A DNA stretch of 64,000 nt from Micromonospora cremea (GCF_900143515.1 NZ_FSQT01000001.1:1302001-1366000); one strand, 5' to 3'; positions 34,027-42,824 are shown, counted from the stretch's first letter. Translations and numbers: made by a program. The notes: generated from the letters alone by a model not told the origin.

Positions 34027-34821
34027 TCATTTTTGTGCGGCGTTGTCGGCGTCCGTGACGGGTCGGGCGCCCGCGACGAAGCCGTCCAGTGCGACGGCGT
34101 GCAGCAGGCCACCCGGGACCGGGTCGCGCAGGGCGGCCACCGCCAGCCGCCCGACCGGCAGCCCACCCGCGGGGGATGTCGCGGCGAGCACCAGGTTGCC
34201 GTAGCGCCGGCCGCGCAGCATCCGCCGGTCGCCGAGCACGCACACGTCGCCGAAGACCGCCCGCAGTGTCGCCACCTGCACCCGGGTGCCGACCAGTGGC
34301 GGCAGGTCCGTGACGTTGACCAGGTACAGCCCGTCCGGGCGCAGGGTGCGGGCCACCTCGGCGGCGAACTCCACGGTGCGCACGTGTCGTGGCATCCGGG
34401 CTGCCCGGTAGATGTCGGCGACCACTAGGTCGTACCGGCCGGCCGGGCTGGCGGCGACCGCCTCCCGGGCGTCGGCGACCTCCACCTCCACCTCGGGCGG
34501 CAGCGGCGGCAGCTCCCGGGCGACCAGCTCGACAACCGCCGGGTCCCGCTCGATGACGCGCTGCGGGGAGCCGGGTCGGGTGGTGGCCAGCCACCGGGGC
34601 AGCGTCAAGGCGCCGCCGCCCAGGTGCAGCGCGCTCAGCGGGTCGCCCGCCGGGGCCGCCAACTCCACCGCGGAGGCGATCCGCCGGACGTACTCGAAGT
34701 GCAGGTGCCGGGGATCCTCGACGTCCACGTACGACTGCTCGACGCCGCCGGAGAGCAGCATCCGCCCGGTCCGGCGGACTGGATCGGCGACCAGTTCCAG
34801 CCGGTCGGCGGCGCGGTTCAT
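34027..34821 (-). CDS. Spermidine-synthase-like methyltransferase-fold protein
   Basis: A 264-residue protein with the Rossmann SAM-type core: SALHLGGGALTLPRWLA, then IERDPAVVELV, VADAREAVAA and YDLVVADIYRAAR. It resembles spermidine synthase-like proteins that lack the polyamine specificity residues. It may transfer an aminopropyl group or be a methyltransferase. The ATG at 34821 gives the shortest family-like N-terminus. It lies 101 bp downstream of the AI-2E gene on the same strand. Confidence 0.82.
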   Translation of the reverse strand: MNRAADRLELVADPVRRTGRMLLSGGVEQSYVDVEDPRHLHFEYVRRIASAVELAAPAGDPLSALHLGGGALTLPRWLATTRPGSPQRVIERDPAVVELVARELPPLPPEVEVEVADAREAVAASPAGRYDLVVADIYRAARMPRHVRTVEFAAEVARTLRPDGLYLVNVTDLPPLVGTRVQVATLRAVFGDVCVLGDRRMLRGRRYGNLVLAATSPAGGLPVGRLAVAALRDPVPGGLLHAVALDGFVAGARPVTDADNAAQK

Positions 34822-35005
34822 GCCCGGCACGCTAGCCGAGCCGCCGGAGCACGCGGCCCGTGGGCCGGCCGAGGCGAGCCCGGCTCGCGACGCCGGTGCC
34901 GCCGCCCCGGCCGGGCCCGGCCGTGTCGACGGGGGGGCACGGCGGGCGGGCCGGCGGCGTGGGTGTGCCCCGCGTCCGCCGGCCCGCGTGCGCCGAGGTG
35001 TCCGG

Positions 35006-35983
35006 TCAGCCGCCGGCCATCCCGGCACCCACCTCGTCGATCGCGTCGTCGATCCGGTGGGCGAGGTCCACGTCGAGCGCGGTCACCCCGTCCGCCTGGT
35101 TGGTCCGCACGGTCAGCACGGCGGCCGTGCCTCCGGGGCGCCCGATGCTCGGGGCGCGCCCCGTCTCCTGGCGCAGCTGGTCGAGCCGGTCGAGCACCCG
35201 GTCCAGGTTGTCCGGCGGCAGCGCGACCACCCGGAACAGGGCGTCACTGTCGCCGGCCCAGTACGGCAGGTCGTCCAGCGCCGCCCGCAGCTCGGCCGCG
35301 TCCAGGGTGGGTGTGGTGGTGGAGGCGCCGACGAGGCCGCCGCCGGCCTCCGGCGGGTTCAACAGGTCCCGCAGGCCGTCGGGTACGTGCAGCGACTCGA
35401 CCAGGTCGCCGTCCTGCTCGGCGAGCGCGGCGAGGGTCGCCTCCGCCTGATAGCGGGCCTGCTCCGGGGTACGGCCGCTGATCCGGCCCACCTCGGCCAG
35501 GAAGCCGGGCAGGTCGCGGTGCCGTTCGACGCCGTCGACGGGCAGCACGTCGTGCAGCGAGGTCGGCACCGCAGTGAGCAGTCGCTGCCGTTCCGCCGCC
35601 TCCAGCGCGAAGGCGAGCACCAGCACGGTCGCCTCGGTGCCCACCTTGGCCGTCCTGAAGTCGACCCCGGCCCGGCGCCGAACGTCCTCGACCAGCTCCT
35701 GGTAGCCCACGCTGCTCGCCCCCGCCGCGCTGGCCGGTGGGGACGTCTGCGGCCGCGGATTGTCCGGCGTGCCGACCTGCGGCGGGGCCGGTCCACCGCG
35801 CGTGCTGTCCGGCTTGTGGTGTCCGGCCGGGCCCGGTCCGTCCCGCCTGCCCTGATCGAGGCTGGTGAGCTGCTTGGAGGCGCTCAGGCTGGCGCCGAAC
35901 TCGCTGGGCTGGCGACCCTGTTCGCGGGCCTGCCGGGCCAGAGCCCGGCGCCTCTGGTTGTCGCCCTCCATCTGCTTGCGCAT
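35006..35983 (-). CDS. DUF2267-like helical protein with basic N-terminus
   Basis: A 325-residue protein. The start MRKQMEGDNQRRRALARQAR, then QPSEFGASLSASKQ, is a basic DNA- or RNA-binding-like segment, followed by a proline/glycine-rich linker. The second half has two DUF2267-like helical repeats (YQELVEDVRRRAGVDFRTAK; LPGFLAEVGRISGRTPEQ) and a final region rich in acidic residues. It is related in part to the 24386 product. Its function is unknown. Start at ATG 35983; the open frame continues upstream without similar content. Confidence 0.65.
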   Translation of the reverse strand: MRKQMEGDNQRRRALARQAREQGRQPSEFGASLSASKQLTSLDQGRRDGPGPAGHHKPDSTRGGPAPPQVGTPDNPRPQTSPPASAAGASSVGYQELVEDVRRRAGVDFRTAKVGTEATVLVLAFALEAAERQRLLTAVPTSLHDVLPVDGVERHRDLPGFLAEVGRISGRTPEQARYQAEATLAALAEQDGDLVESLHVPDGLRDLLNPPEAGGGLVGASTTTPTLDAAELRAALDDLPYWAGDSDALFRVVALPPDNLDRVLDRLDQLRQETGRAPSIGRPGGTAAVLTVRTNQADGVTALDVDLAHRIDDAIDEVGAGMAGG

Positions 35984-36183
35984 GGTGACACCCCTTCCGC
36001 TGGGGATCGTGCCTGCGTCCGTCGCCTTCCCGCCGTCCCGGGCACCGAAACGGACGCCGCCGGAGCGGGCGAGGCCGGCATCAGCGGGCTTCATCCGGCG
36101 CGGGTGATGGGCGCTCACCCGACCGGCCCGCAGGATCACATCAGGACCGCAGTTCTTCCGAGGTACGCGGAAGGAAGGTCGTC

Positions 36184-36498
36184 ATGAAACGGATCGTCGA
36201 GATCGTCCCCGCTCGACCCGGCTGGTACGCCCGCTGGCAGCTGACGCCCGACGCGACGCGGTGTTACGCGGTGAGCCTGTGGGCCCTGCTGGAGGAGGCC
36301 GACGGGACCGGCCGCGAGGTGGTCGGCATGGACTGCATCGGCCAGTGGCCGGGCGCGGACGACAACGAGTCCGGTGGGGATTTTGTCCGCTACCTGTACC
36401 AGACGCCCGATTCGGGGACACCGCAGGACGCCGACTCCGCGCCGACCGGCGAGCTACGCGAGAGCGGACCCCGGCTCCAGCCGATGACCGCGCCCTAG
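36184..36498 (+). CDS. Conserved hypothetical protein, 104 aa
   Basis: I do not recognise a family. It is a small soluble protein with IVPARPGWYARWQLTPD, WALLEEADGTGREVVGMDCIGQWPG and FVRYLYQT. A single Cys is in the middle. There is a good ribosome site (GGAAGGAAGG) seven bases before the ATG. It is divergent from the DUF2267-like gene and followed by a strong terminator, so it is probably transcribed alone. Confidence 0.7.
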   Translation: MKRIVEIVPARPGWYARWQLTPDATRCYAVSLWALLEEADGTGREVVGMDCIGQWPGADDNESGGDFVRYLYQTPDSGTPQDADSAPTGELRESGPRLQPMTAP

Positions 36499-36508
36499 AC
36501 ATTCCTCC

Positions 36509-36541
36509 GGCCCCCGACCCCAGGTCCCAGGGTCGGGGGCC
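36509..36541. terminator. Hairpin terminator
   Basis: GGCCCCCGACCC and GGGTCGGGGGCC form a 12-bp stem with a 9-base loop between the convergent stops at 36498 and 36575, followed by a TTTT run in the plus direction. Confidence 0.85.
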
Positions 36542-36574
36542 ACCCCCTTTTCGGGGCGGCCCGCTGGGCGCCGA

Positions 36575-36913
36575 TCAGCTGATCGCGCGCAGGTCGTCGG
36601 CGGCGTGCTCCACGGCCAGCAGCTCACCCAGCCCGGTGCGGTCCAGCATCCGCTGAAGCTGCGGGCTGACCCCGGTCAGCCGGATGGCCCCGGCGGCGCG
36701 GTGCACCACGAGCAGGGCGCTGAGCCCGGACGAGTCGCAGAGGCTCACGCCGGTCAGGTCGATCATCAGCGACTGCTGGTCGTCGCCGCGCAGTTCGGCA
36801 ACCGCCGCGATCAGGTCCGGCGCGGTGTCGTAGTCGAGGTCGCCGGTCAGCCCCAGCCGAACGTGCCCGGTATCGAGCCGGGTCACCTCGATGGTCAACA
36901 GCTGGGAGGACAT
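36575..36913 (-). CDS. STAS-domain anti-sigma-factor antagonist
   Basis: A 112-residue STAS domain like SpoIIAA/RsbV, with the phosphorylatable serine in LCDSSGLSALL and the strand-helix pattern LTIEVTRLDTGHVRLGLTGDLDY. When unphosphorylated, such proteins bind and remove an anti-sigma kinase, freeing a sigma factor. It is transcribed divergently from the PP2C phosphatase at 37112 (a dephosphorylating partner by family), with 198 bp between starts. No RsbW-type kinase is encoded in this window. Confidence 0.88.
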   Translation of the reverse strand: MSSQLLTIEVTRLDTGHVRLGLTGDLDYDTAPDLIAAVAELRGDDQQSLMIDLTGVSLCDSSGLSALLVVHRAAGAIRLTGVSPQLQRMLDRTGLGELLAVEHAADDLRAIS

Positions 36914-37111
36914 TGCTCCATGTTCCCAGCCGGCGGACCGAACGCAAATCCGGGGGCCGTGACGCGCCGGCCGGTGGGTCGGCGAGCGGGCCTCCCAGCT
37001 GCCGTGAGGTGCCGCTCCCGGCCGCCCGGCGTAGGGTGGGCGGGACGGTATTGACCACAGGCGCCGGTTCCGGTGCGGGTCCGGTGGACGACAAGGAGTG
37101 AGGCTCAGCTG

Positions 37112-38872
37112 GTGACTGTTGCCGACGCCAGGGACTGGGACCCGGGCGACGGACGGATCTCCACACCGAGTACCACACGGGCCCCGGCGTGGTCAGCCGC
37201 CGGGCCGGTCCGGCCGACGGCCGCCCTGCCACCGCTGGCCCCCTACCGGGGGCAGGTCCCGCCCGACTGGTCCGAAGTCGTCGAGCACTTCCGCGAGGGA
37301 CTGGTCGTCTGCGACGCCGACGGCGTCGTGCGGCACGTCAGCCCGGTGGCCGAGCGGTTGCTGCCCGAGGTGGTGCCCGGCGAGTTGCTCGCCGCGGCCG
37401 GCGTGCCCGCGTTGAGCGACGGGAGCCCGGGCGGCTTCACCCATCGCGGGCGCCGGCTCACCGCCCGCTGCGTACCCCTCTCCGGCAGCCGCTGCTGCTG
37501 GTACGTCGAGGACATCACCGAGAGCGTCAGCCGCGCCGACGCGCTCCTCGCCGAGCGGGCCCGCTCGGCCTTCCTGGCCGTGGTGGGCGACAAGCTGGGC
37601 AACCCGCTGCACCCCGACCGCGCCGCCGCGGCGGTCGTCCGGCTCGCCGTGCCGTCGCTGGCCGAGGTGGCCGTCCTGGTGCTCGCCCCGCGGTCGGGGC
37701 GGGCCCGCTGGTGGCGGGCCTCGCGGACGGACGACGAGGCGCCGATGGTGGACAGCGGCGTGCTGGCCGGCGGCGACCTGCCGGCGGCCATCGCCGACGG
37801 TCTGACCGGGGTCGAGCCGCACGCGGTGGACTGGCTGGTGGAACAGGCGGTCGACGCGGGCTGGCTGCCCGGCCTGCCCGGCACCGAGAGCGCCGCCCGG
37901 GTCGTTCCGCTGCCGGGCGGGGACGCCCCGGTCGGGGTGCTGCTGGTCGCCCGCCGTGCCACCCGACCGTACGACGAGGACGACGTGGAGCTGATCCGCG
38001 CCTTCGCGGCCCGGGCCGGCGCGGCGTTGACCACCGCGCTGCTGTACCGCGACCAGGCGGAGGTGGCCGACACCCTCCAGGCCAGCCTGCTGCCGGTGGA
38101 GCCGGCCGAGACCGCCGGCGTGCAGTGGGGCACCGCGTACCGGCCGGCACAGGCGGGGCTGCGGATCGGCGGCGACTTCTACGGCTCGCACCGGCTCGCC
38201 GACGGCGGCTCGCTGTTCTTTCTCGGTGACGTCTCGGGCAAGGGCGTCGAGGCGGCGGTGTTCACCGGCCAGCTGCGCCAGTGCCTGCAGGCCCTGCACC
38301 GGGTGGAGTCGCACCCCGGGCGGCTGCTGCGGCTGCTCAACGACGCCCTGCTGGAGACGACCCAGGCGCACGGCCAGGGCCGCTTCGCCACCATCGTGCT
38401 CGGCGTCGCCCGGCCGGAGCGCGAGGGTGGTCTCACGCTCACCATGGCCGGCGGTGGGCACCTGCCGCCGCTGGTGCTGCGCGCCTCCGGCGAGGTGGAG
38501 ACCGTGCCGCGGCGCGGCATGCTCATCGGCGTGGTGCCCGACCCGCGCGTCGGCGAGGTGACCGTCCGGCTGGCCCCGGGCGAGACCTGCCTGCTCTACA
38601 GCGACGGGGTGACGGAGGCCCGTGGTGGCCGCCGCGGTGATGAGCAGTTCGGCCCGGAGCGGCTCGTCACCGCGGTGACCGACTGCCAGCGGATGCCGGC
38701 ACCCGCCCTGGCCGAGCGGGTCGAGCAGGTCACCTGCGACTGGCTGGCGCACGGCGACCACGACGACATCGCGGTGCTGGCGCTGCGCGCGGTCGGCCCG
38801 GGCGGGCGGGCGTCGCGGCACCTGCACGCCGTGCCCCGACCGGCCGCGACCGACCAGCAGAGGGAGACCTGA
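37112..38872 (+). CDS. PAS-GAF-PP2C (SpoIIE/RsbU-type) phosphatase
   Basis: A 586-residue cytoplasmic phosphatase. The PAS domain (residues about 55-140) has EHFREGLVVCDADGVVRHVS and WYVEDITESV. A GAF domain follows (about 165-315). The PP2C domain (about 330-575) has metal Asps in IGGDFYG, LGDVSGKGVEAA, YSDGVTEARGG and HDDIAVLALR. It should dephosphorylate STAS antagonists on a signal sensed by PAS or GAF. There is no membrane segment. The next gene starts 2 bp after the stop, so the B12 protein is almost certainly co-expressed with it. Confidence 0.9.
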   Translation: MTVADARDWDPGDGRISTPSTTRAPAWSAAGPVRPTAALPPLAPYRGQVPPDWSEVVEHFREGLVVCDADGVVRHVSPVAERLLPEVVPGELLAAAGVPALSDGSPGGFTHRGRRLTARCVPLSGSRCCWYVEDITESVSRADALLAERARSAFLAVVGDKLGNPLHPDRAAAAVVRLAVPSLAEVAVLVLAPRSGRARWWRASRTDDEAPMVDSGVLAGGDLPAAIADGLTGVEPHAVDWLVEQAVDAGWLPGLPGTESAARVVPLPGGDAPVGVLLVARRATRPYDEDDVELIRAFAARAGAALTTALLYRDQAEVADTLQASLLPVEPAETAGVQWGTAYRPAQAGLRIGGDFYGSHRLADGGSLFFLGDVSGKGVEAAVFTGQLRQCLQALHRVESHPGRLLRLLNDALLETTQAHGQGRFATIVLGVARPEREGGLTLTMAGGGHLPPLVLRASGEVETVPRRGMLIGVVPDPRVGEVTVRLAPGETCLLYSDGVTEARGGRRGDEQFGPERLVTAVTDCQRMPAPALAERVEQVTCDWLAHGDHDDIAVLALRAVGPGGRASRHLHAVPRPAATDQQRET

Positions 38873-38874
38873 GC

Positions 38875-39924
38875 GTGACCGCGCCGTCCACCGCAGCCGA
38901 CCCGACCGACGTCTACCCCGGCTATCTGGACTGCCTCGCCGACGCCGACGAGTACGCCGCGATCGAGGTGGCGCTCGGCCTGCTCGACGCGGGCCTGCCG
39001 GCCGAGCGGGTGCTGCTCGACCTGGTCGCGCCGGCCCAGTCCGAGGTGGGCGAGCGGTGGGCGCGCAACGAGTGGAGCGTCGCCCAGGAGCATGCGGCCA
39101 CCCACATCAGCGAGCGGGTGGTGGCGGCGGTCGCCGCGCACGCCAACCCGCGTCCGACCCGCGGGCGGGTCGTCGTGGCCTGCATGGACGGTGAGTGGCA
39201 CGCGTTGCCGCCCCGGCTGGTGGCCGAGGTGCTGCGGCTGCGCGGGTGGCAGGTGACCTTTCTGGGCGCGAGCGTCCCGGCGGCGCACCTGGTGTCGTAC
39301 CTGCACCAGCACGACGCGCACGCGGTGGCGTTGGCCTGTGCGCTGCCGGTACGGCTGCCGCACGCCCACCGCATGATCGAGGCGTGCCGCCGCTCGGACG
39401 TGCCGGTGGTGGTCGGGGGGCGCGGGTTCGGTGCGGACGGCCGGTGGGCCCGTCGGCTCGGTGCCCCCTGGGCGGCGGACGCGCCGGCGGCGGCCGAGCT
39501 GATCGCCGACGAGCGGGCGCTGCGTCGGGTGCCGCCGGCGCAGCTGTCGCACCTGGCCGACGACGAGTACGCGAGCCTGGTCCGGCGCCGGGGTGAGCTG
39601 ATCGACAGCGCGCTGGCCGACCTGTGCGAGCGGGTCCCTGCGACGCGGGCCTACACGGCCGCCCAGCTCGACTCGACCGTGAGCGACCTGGGCCACATCG
39701 TCGACTTCCTGGCCGCCGCGCTCTACGTCGATGACGCCTCGCTGTTCACGGAGTTCGTGGAGTGGCTGGTGGGGATCCTGACCAGCCGTGGGGTGCCCGC
39801 CGCGGCGGTGGACCTGCCCCTGGTGCACTACGCCGCCGCGCTGCGCGACTTCCCCCGGGCGGTGCGCGCGCTGACCCTGGGCCGGACCGCGCTGCTCGCC
39901 GCCGGGGGCAGTGCCGCCCGCTGA
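38875..39924 (+). CDS. Cobalamin-binding protein with CarH-type W-x9-EH signature
   Basis: A 349-residue protein. Residues about 15-92 form a four-helix B12_binding_2 cap, and residues about 97-225 a Rossmann B12_binding domain. Trp62 followed after nine residues by Glu72-His73 matches the W-x9-EH signature of AdoCbl photoreceptors such as CarH. The lower axial His is His109 in MDGEWH, with RLRGWQVTFLGASVPAAHL after it. There is no MerR domain. Instead, a helical C-terminal domain (about 235-345) has HIVDFLAAALYVDD and FVEWLVGILTSRGVP. It is 2 bp after the phosphatase. Light or cobalamin sensing is inferred. Confidence 0.82.
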   Translation: MTAPSTAADPTDVYPGYLDCLADADEYAAIEVALGLLDAGLPAERVLLDLVAPAQSEVGERWARNEWSVAQEHAATHISERVVAAVAAHANPRPTRGRVVVACMDGEWHALPPRLVAEVLRLRGWQVTFLGASVPAAHLVSYLHQHDAHAVALACALPVRLPHAHRMIEACRRSDVPVVVGGRGFGADGRWARRLGAPWAADAPAAAELIADERALRRVPPAQLSHLADDEYASLVRRRGELIDSALADLCERVPATRAYTAAQLDSTVSDLGHIVDFLAAALYVDDASLFTEFVEWLVGILTSRGVPAAAVDLPLVHYAAALRDFPRAVRALTLGRTALLAAGGSAAR

Positions 39925-40041
39925 TCACCGGCCTGCGGCGCTGCCTGCCGATCACCGTGCCATGCGCTCGTCGGGGTGCCCCTGCTTATACTTGCCGCAC
40001 TGCAAATGTCCCACCCAGCGGTGGAGCGAAGGGGGAGCACG

Positions 40042-40389
40042 GTGACGTTCAGCGTCAGGTACGCCGGGCGTGATGGCGATGGGTACTGCCTGAGGCTCGC
40101 CGGTGAGCTGGACCTGAGCACCGCGCCCGAGTTGGCCGCCGCGATCGACCGGCTCTCCGACGCGGGCGAGAGCCGCGTGCTGCTCGACCTCACCGACCTC
40201 ACCTTCTGCGACTCCACCGGGATGGCCGTGTTCGTCCGGGGAGACAACCGGGCCGCCGCCGAGGGGGGTTGGTTGCGCCTCACCGGCGCCAGCGGCCGGG
40301 TCGAGCGGGTGTTGCGGGTCACCGGCCTCGCCGATGTGTTGCACTACCAGCCGGACACGGTCGACCCGGCGTCCCAGAGCGCCTCCTGA
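40042..40389 (+). CDS. STAS-domain anti-sigma-factor antagonist (second copy)
   Basis: A 115-residue STAS protein with LAGELDLSTAPELAAAIDRL and the phosphoacceptor region TFCDSTGMAVFV. It lies 117 bp after the B12 protein, and the gap has a TATACT-like -10 at 39988-39993, so it may have its own promoter. It is a likely substrate of the PP2C phosphatase. The DST motif instead of DSS in the first copy suggests distinct partner choice. Confidence 0.87.
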   Translation: MTFSVRYAGRDGDGYCLRLAGELDLSTAPELAAAIDRLSDAGESRVLLDLTDLTFCDSTGMAVFVRGDNRAAAEGGWLRLTGASGRVERVLRVTGLADVLHYQPDTVDPASQSAS

Positions 40390-40457
40390 TGGGCTAGATT
40401 TCCCCGCCAACACGGTGACCGTCTGGTCCCGTCCCCGCTGAACCAAGGCAGGTAGTG

Positions 40458-40904
40458 ATGGGCGCAGACAGCTCGCATCCGGTACGGATCCTGGTGGTGG
40501 ATGACGACCCGGGCGACGTGCTGATGATCGAGGAAGCGTTGGCGGACTCCGACGTGGACAAGGTCATCGACGTGGTGAGCGACGGCGAGGAGGCGATGGA
40601 GTTCCTCCGCGCCGAGGGGCGGCACCTGGAGGCCCGCCGGCCGGACGTCATCCTGCTGGACCTGAACATGCCACGGATGGACGGGCGGCAGGTGCTCGGC
40701 GCGGTGAAGCAGGACGAGGACCTGCGGACCATCCCCATCGTGGTGCTGACCACCTCGAACGCGGACACCGACATCGTGGGCAGCTACACGCTGCAGGCCA
40801 ACGCGTACGTCACCAAGCCGATCGACCTCGACGACTTCAACGACGTGGTGCGGCGCATCGACGAGTTTTTCGGCCGGGTGGTCGTGCTGCCGAAGCGCGC
40901 CTGA
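40458..40904 (+). CDS. Stand-alone CheY-like response regulator
   Basis: A 148-residue single receiver domain: VRILVVDDDPGDVLMIEEAL, phospho-Asp in VILLDLNMPRMDG, the switch Thr in VVLTTSNAD and Lys in AYVTKPIDLDDF. It has no output domain. Its sequence style (DDDPGDVLMIEEAL; DLNMPRMDGRQVL) resembles Rcp1-type regulators that pair with bacteriophytochromes. It begins 69 bp after the STAS gene and may report phosphorylation to a protein partner. Confidence 0.9.
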   Translation: MGADSSHPVRILVVDDDPGDVLMIEEALADSDVDKVIDVVSDGEEAMEFLRAEGRHLEARRPDVILLDLNMPRMDGRQVLGAVKQDEDLRTIPIVVLTTSNADTDIVGSYTLQANAYVTKPIDLDDFNDVVRRIDEFFGRVVVLPKRA

Positions 40905-41091
40905 CCTGACCTGTCCGGCCCGGACCGGGCGGCATCGTCCACGCCGCCAGGCCCGACATCGCCCCCCGCCGCTCCGGGGAGGCCCCCGCACGCCCGCATG
41001 CTGAACAATTTTCCCGAACACCCTCGGCCGCTCGCGTGGCGACCGAGGATCCAGGTGGGGAAGAAACAGCAGCTGCCTGGGGGGCGACAGT

Positions 41092-41634
41092 ATGAGGTTC
41101 TCCGTCGTTGAGACCGGTTACGACCAGCGGCAGGTGGATTCCTGCCTCGATGAGCTGGGGATCCGGTTGTCCCGGCTCGCGGCGCGTGCGGAGGGCGCCG
41201 CCGGGACCTCCCGGGTCTGGGACGAGATCCGCGAGGAGGCAACCTGGCTCAGCGGGCTGCTCCAGCGGCTGGATCTGGGCGACCCCGGGAGACCTCGGCA
41301 TTCTGGCGACGCCGTGCGGCGGGAGGCGGCCGAGATCCTGGCCCTGGCCCGGATCGAGCTGGACGAGGCCCGCGCGGAGGCCCGGCAGGTGCGCGAGCGG
41401 GCGTACGCGGAGGCCATGCAGGCCCGGCGCGACTTCGAGGCGGCGCTGGACGCCCGCCGGCGGCGCGAGGAGCGGGTGGACGAGATTCTCGGCGGGGTGA
41501 CCGCCGAGCCGGTACCCGCCGACGCCCCGACCGCGGCGGCGGGCACGGGCGTACCGGCGACCCGGGTGGCTGCCGGCGGCCGGGACGTGGGCCGGGAGCC
41601 GCCGGCCGGGCGGGACGGCGCGCACCGCCGCTGA
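41092..41634 (+). CDS. DivIVA-like coiled-coil protein
   Basis: A 180-residue protein that starts MRFSVVETGYDQRQVDSCLDELG, the DivIVA-type N-terminal pattern (membrane-curvature segment). Residues about 75-135 form a charged coiled coil (EAAEILALARIELDEARAEARQVRERAYAEA). The C-terminus is a disordered alanine/proline/glycine tail. DivIVA-like proteins mark poles and septa in actinobacteria; this short paralog's role is unknown. It starts 188 bp after the response regulator and may be separate from the signalling unit. Confidence 0.75.
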   Translation: MRFSVVETGYDQRQVDSCLDELGIRLSRLAARAEGAAGTSRVWDEIREEATWLSGLLQRLDLGDPGRPRHSGDAVRREAAEILALARIELDEARAEARQVRERAYAEAMQARRDFEAALDARRRREERVDEILGGVTAEPVPADAPTAAAGTGVPATRVAAGGRDVGREPPAGRDGAHRR

Positions 41635-41648
41635 GGCCCCTGCGCGCC

Positions 41649-41676
41649 CACACGGTCGCGCCACGACCGCCGTGTG
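41649..41676. terminator. Possible bidirectional terminator
   Basis: CACACGGTCG pairs with CGACCGCCGTGTG with a small bulge, between convergent stops at 41634 and 41703. Confidence 0.5.
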
Positions 41677-41702
41677 CCCACGTGGGGGCAGCTCACTGCG
41701 CC

Positions 41703-42554
41703 TCAGGTGGTGAGCGCCGCCGCGACGGTCGTCGCCCGCTCCTCGTGCTGGGCGTACGCGTCGGGGAAGGCGGAGATCTGCACGGCCTGGGCGGCGGCGG
41801 TGACGCTCATGTCCTGCCAGCCCGGGATCTCGTTGAGCGCCTCGTAGAAGGCCCGCGCGGCGTACGACGGGCGCATCAGCTCGGCCACCGTGCCCCAGCC
41901 GCTGCTGGGCCGCTGCTGGAACAGCCCGACCGAGTCGTGGTCGGAGCCGCTGCCCTGGTTCGCGTACTGCGCCGACTCCGGCAGCACGTCGCTGGCCAGG
42001 TTGTAGAGGTTGCTCTCCTGCATGGCGGTGGCCAGCGCCACCACCAGCGCGCGGCGCGGCATCTTCATCTCCAGGCCGACGTCAACGATGATCTTGGCGT
42101 TGTCCATCTGGGCCTGGTCGAGTCCGGCTACCGGTCGGGGTCGGCGCGGCTTGACCGGCTTCTTGGCGGCCGCCTTGCGTACGGCGGTGCGGGTGGGGGT
42201 GGGCTTCGGGGTCGGGCTGGGGATGACCCGCGTGGGGGCGGCGTCACGGTCCAGCGACCGGGAGGCGCGCTCGTCGGCGATGGCGGCGCGGTCGGCAACC
42301 GCTTCGGCCAGCGGCTCCACGGGGCGGATGGTGTCCTCGCCGCCCCGGGCGGTGGTGACCGCGACCAGGCTGAGGCAGCAGGTGACACCGGTGGCCAGGG
42401 CGACCCGCAGCGGGGTCGAGCCCAGCAGGGAGCGGCGGGGCGGCTCGACGGCCCGGTGGCGGCCGATCGTCCGTTCGGTTGATGCGGCGTCGCTCGAGCG
42501 GGTGGTCAGGCGCGCGTCGGTCAGCTTCTCGTCGGCGGGGTCGTCGCGATGCAC
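41703..42554 (-). CDS. Lysozyme-like (putative lytic transglycosylase) protein, paralog 3, membrane-anchored
   Basis: A 283-residue protein with a cytoplasmic N-terminus of about 45 residues, then a single hydrophobic segment (LRVALATGVTCCLSLVAVT), a proline/threonine/lysine-rich stalk (IPSPTPKPTPTRTAVRKAA) and the domain shared with the 15331 and 19412 products: LATAMQESNLYNLA, DHDSVGLFQQRPSSGWGTVAE and GWQDMSVTAAAQAVQIS. It has an insertion (SDVLPESAQYANQGSGSD) before the DHDS motif. The anchor and stalk suggest it works near the membrane. Regulation may involve an inverted repeat 64 bp upstream. Confidence 0.75.
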   Translation of the reverse strand: MHRDDPADEKLTDARLTTRSSDAASTERTIGRHRAVEPPRRSLLGSTPLRVALATGVTCCLSLVAVTTARGGEDTIRPVEPLAEAVADRAAIADERASRSLDRDAAPTRVIPSPTPKPTPTRTAVRKAAAKKPVKPRRPRPVAGLDQAQMDNAKIIVDVGLEMKMPRRALVVALATAMQESNLYNLASDVLPESAQYANQGSGSDHDSVGLFQQRPSSGWGTVAELMRPSYAARAFYEALNEIPGWQDMSVTAAAQAVQISAFPDAYAQHEERATTVAAALTT

Positions 42555-42617
42555 CCGCCGAGGCTAAAGAAGCGGCTGCCCGATGCCATCGGCCCGTACG
42601 GTGGCATGCGCCACAAT

Positions 42618-42648
42618 TTGCCCCGATCTTGGCGACAATAAGGGGCAA
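42618..42648. promoter_or_regulatory. TTGCCCC-N17-GGGGCAA inverted repeat upstream of paralog 3
   Basis: Perfect 7-bp arms with a 17-bp spacer lie 64 bp from the start of the lysozyme-like gene on the minus strand. The surrounding 60 bp are AT-richer than average, which fits a promoter or operator. Confidence 0.4.
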
Positions 42649-42791
42649 GCACTTCACAAGGCTGATCAACTGCACCCTTCGGGCGAGCCGGTTATTCCCG
42701 ATTCGCCCGGCGAAGGCGGTCCCGGCCGACGTCGTCGGCGTCGGTTCCGGCCGCTCATCAGGGCTCACCCTTACGACCGATGGCCTGTCCG

Positions 42792-42824
42792 CCGAACGGC
42801 CGAGGCCTTGGCGTGGCCGTTCGG
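42792..42824 (-). terminator. Hairpin terminator after the OsmC gene
   Basis: CCGAACGGCC and GGCCGTTCGG form a perfect 10-bp stem with a 13-base loop, just beyond the minus-strand OsmC stop at 42853. Confidence 0.65.
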
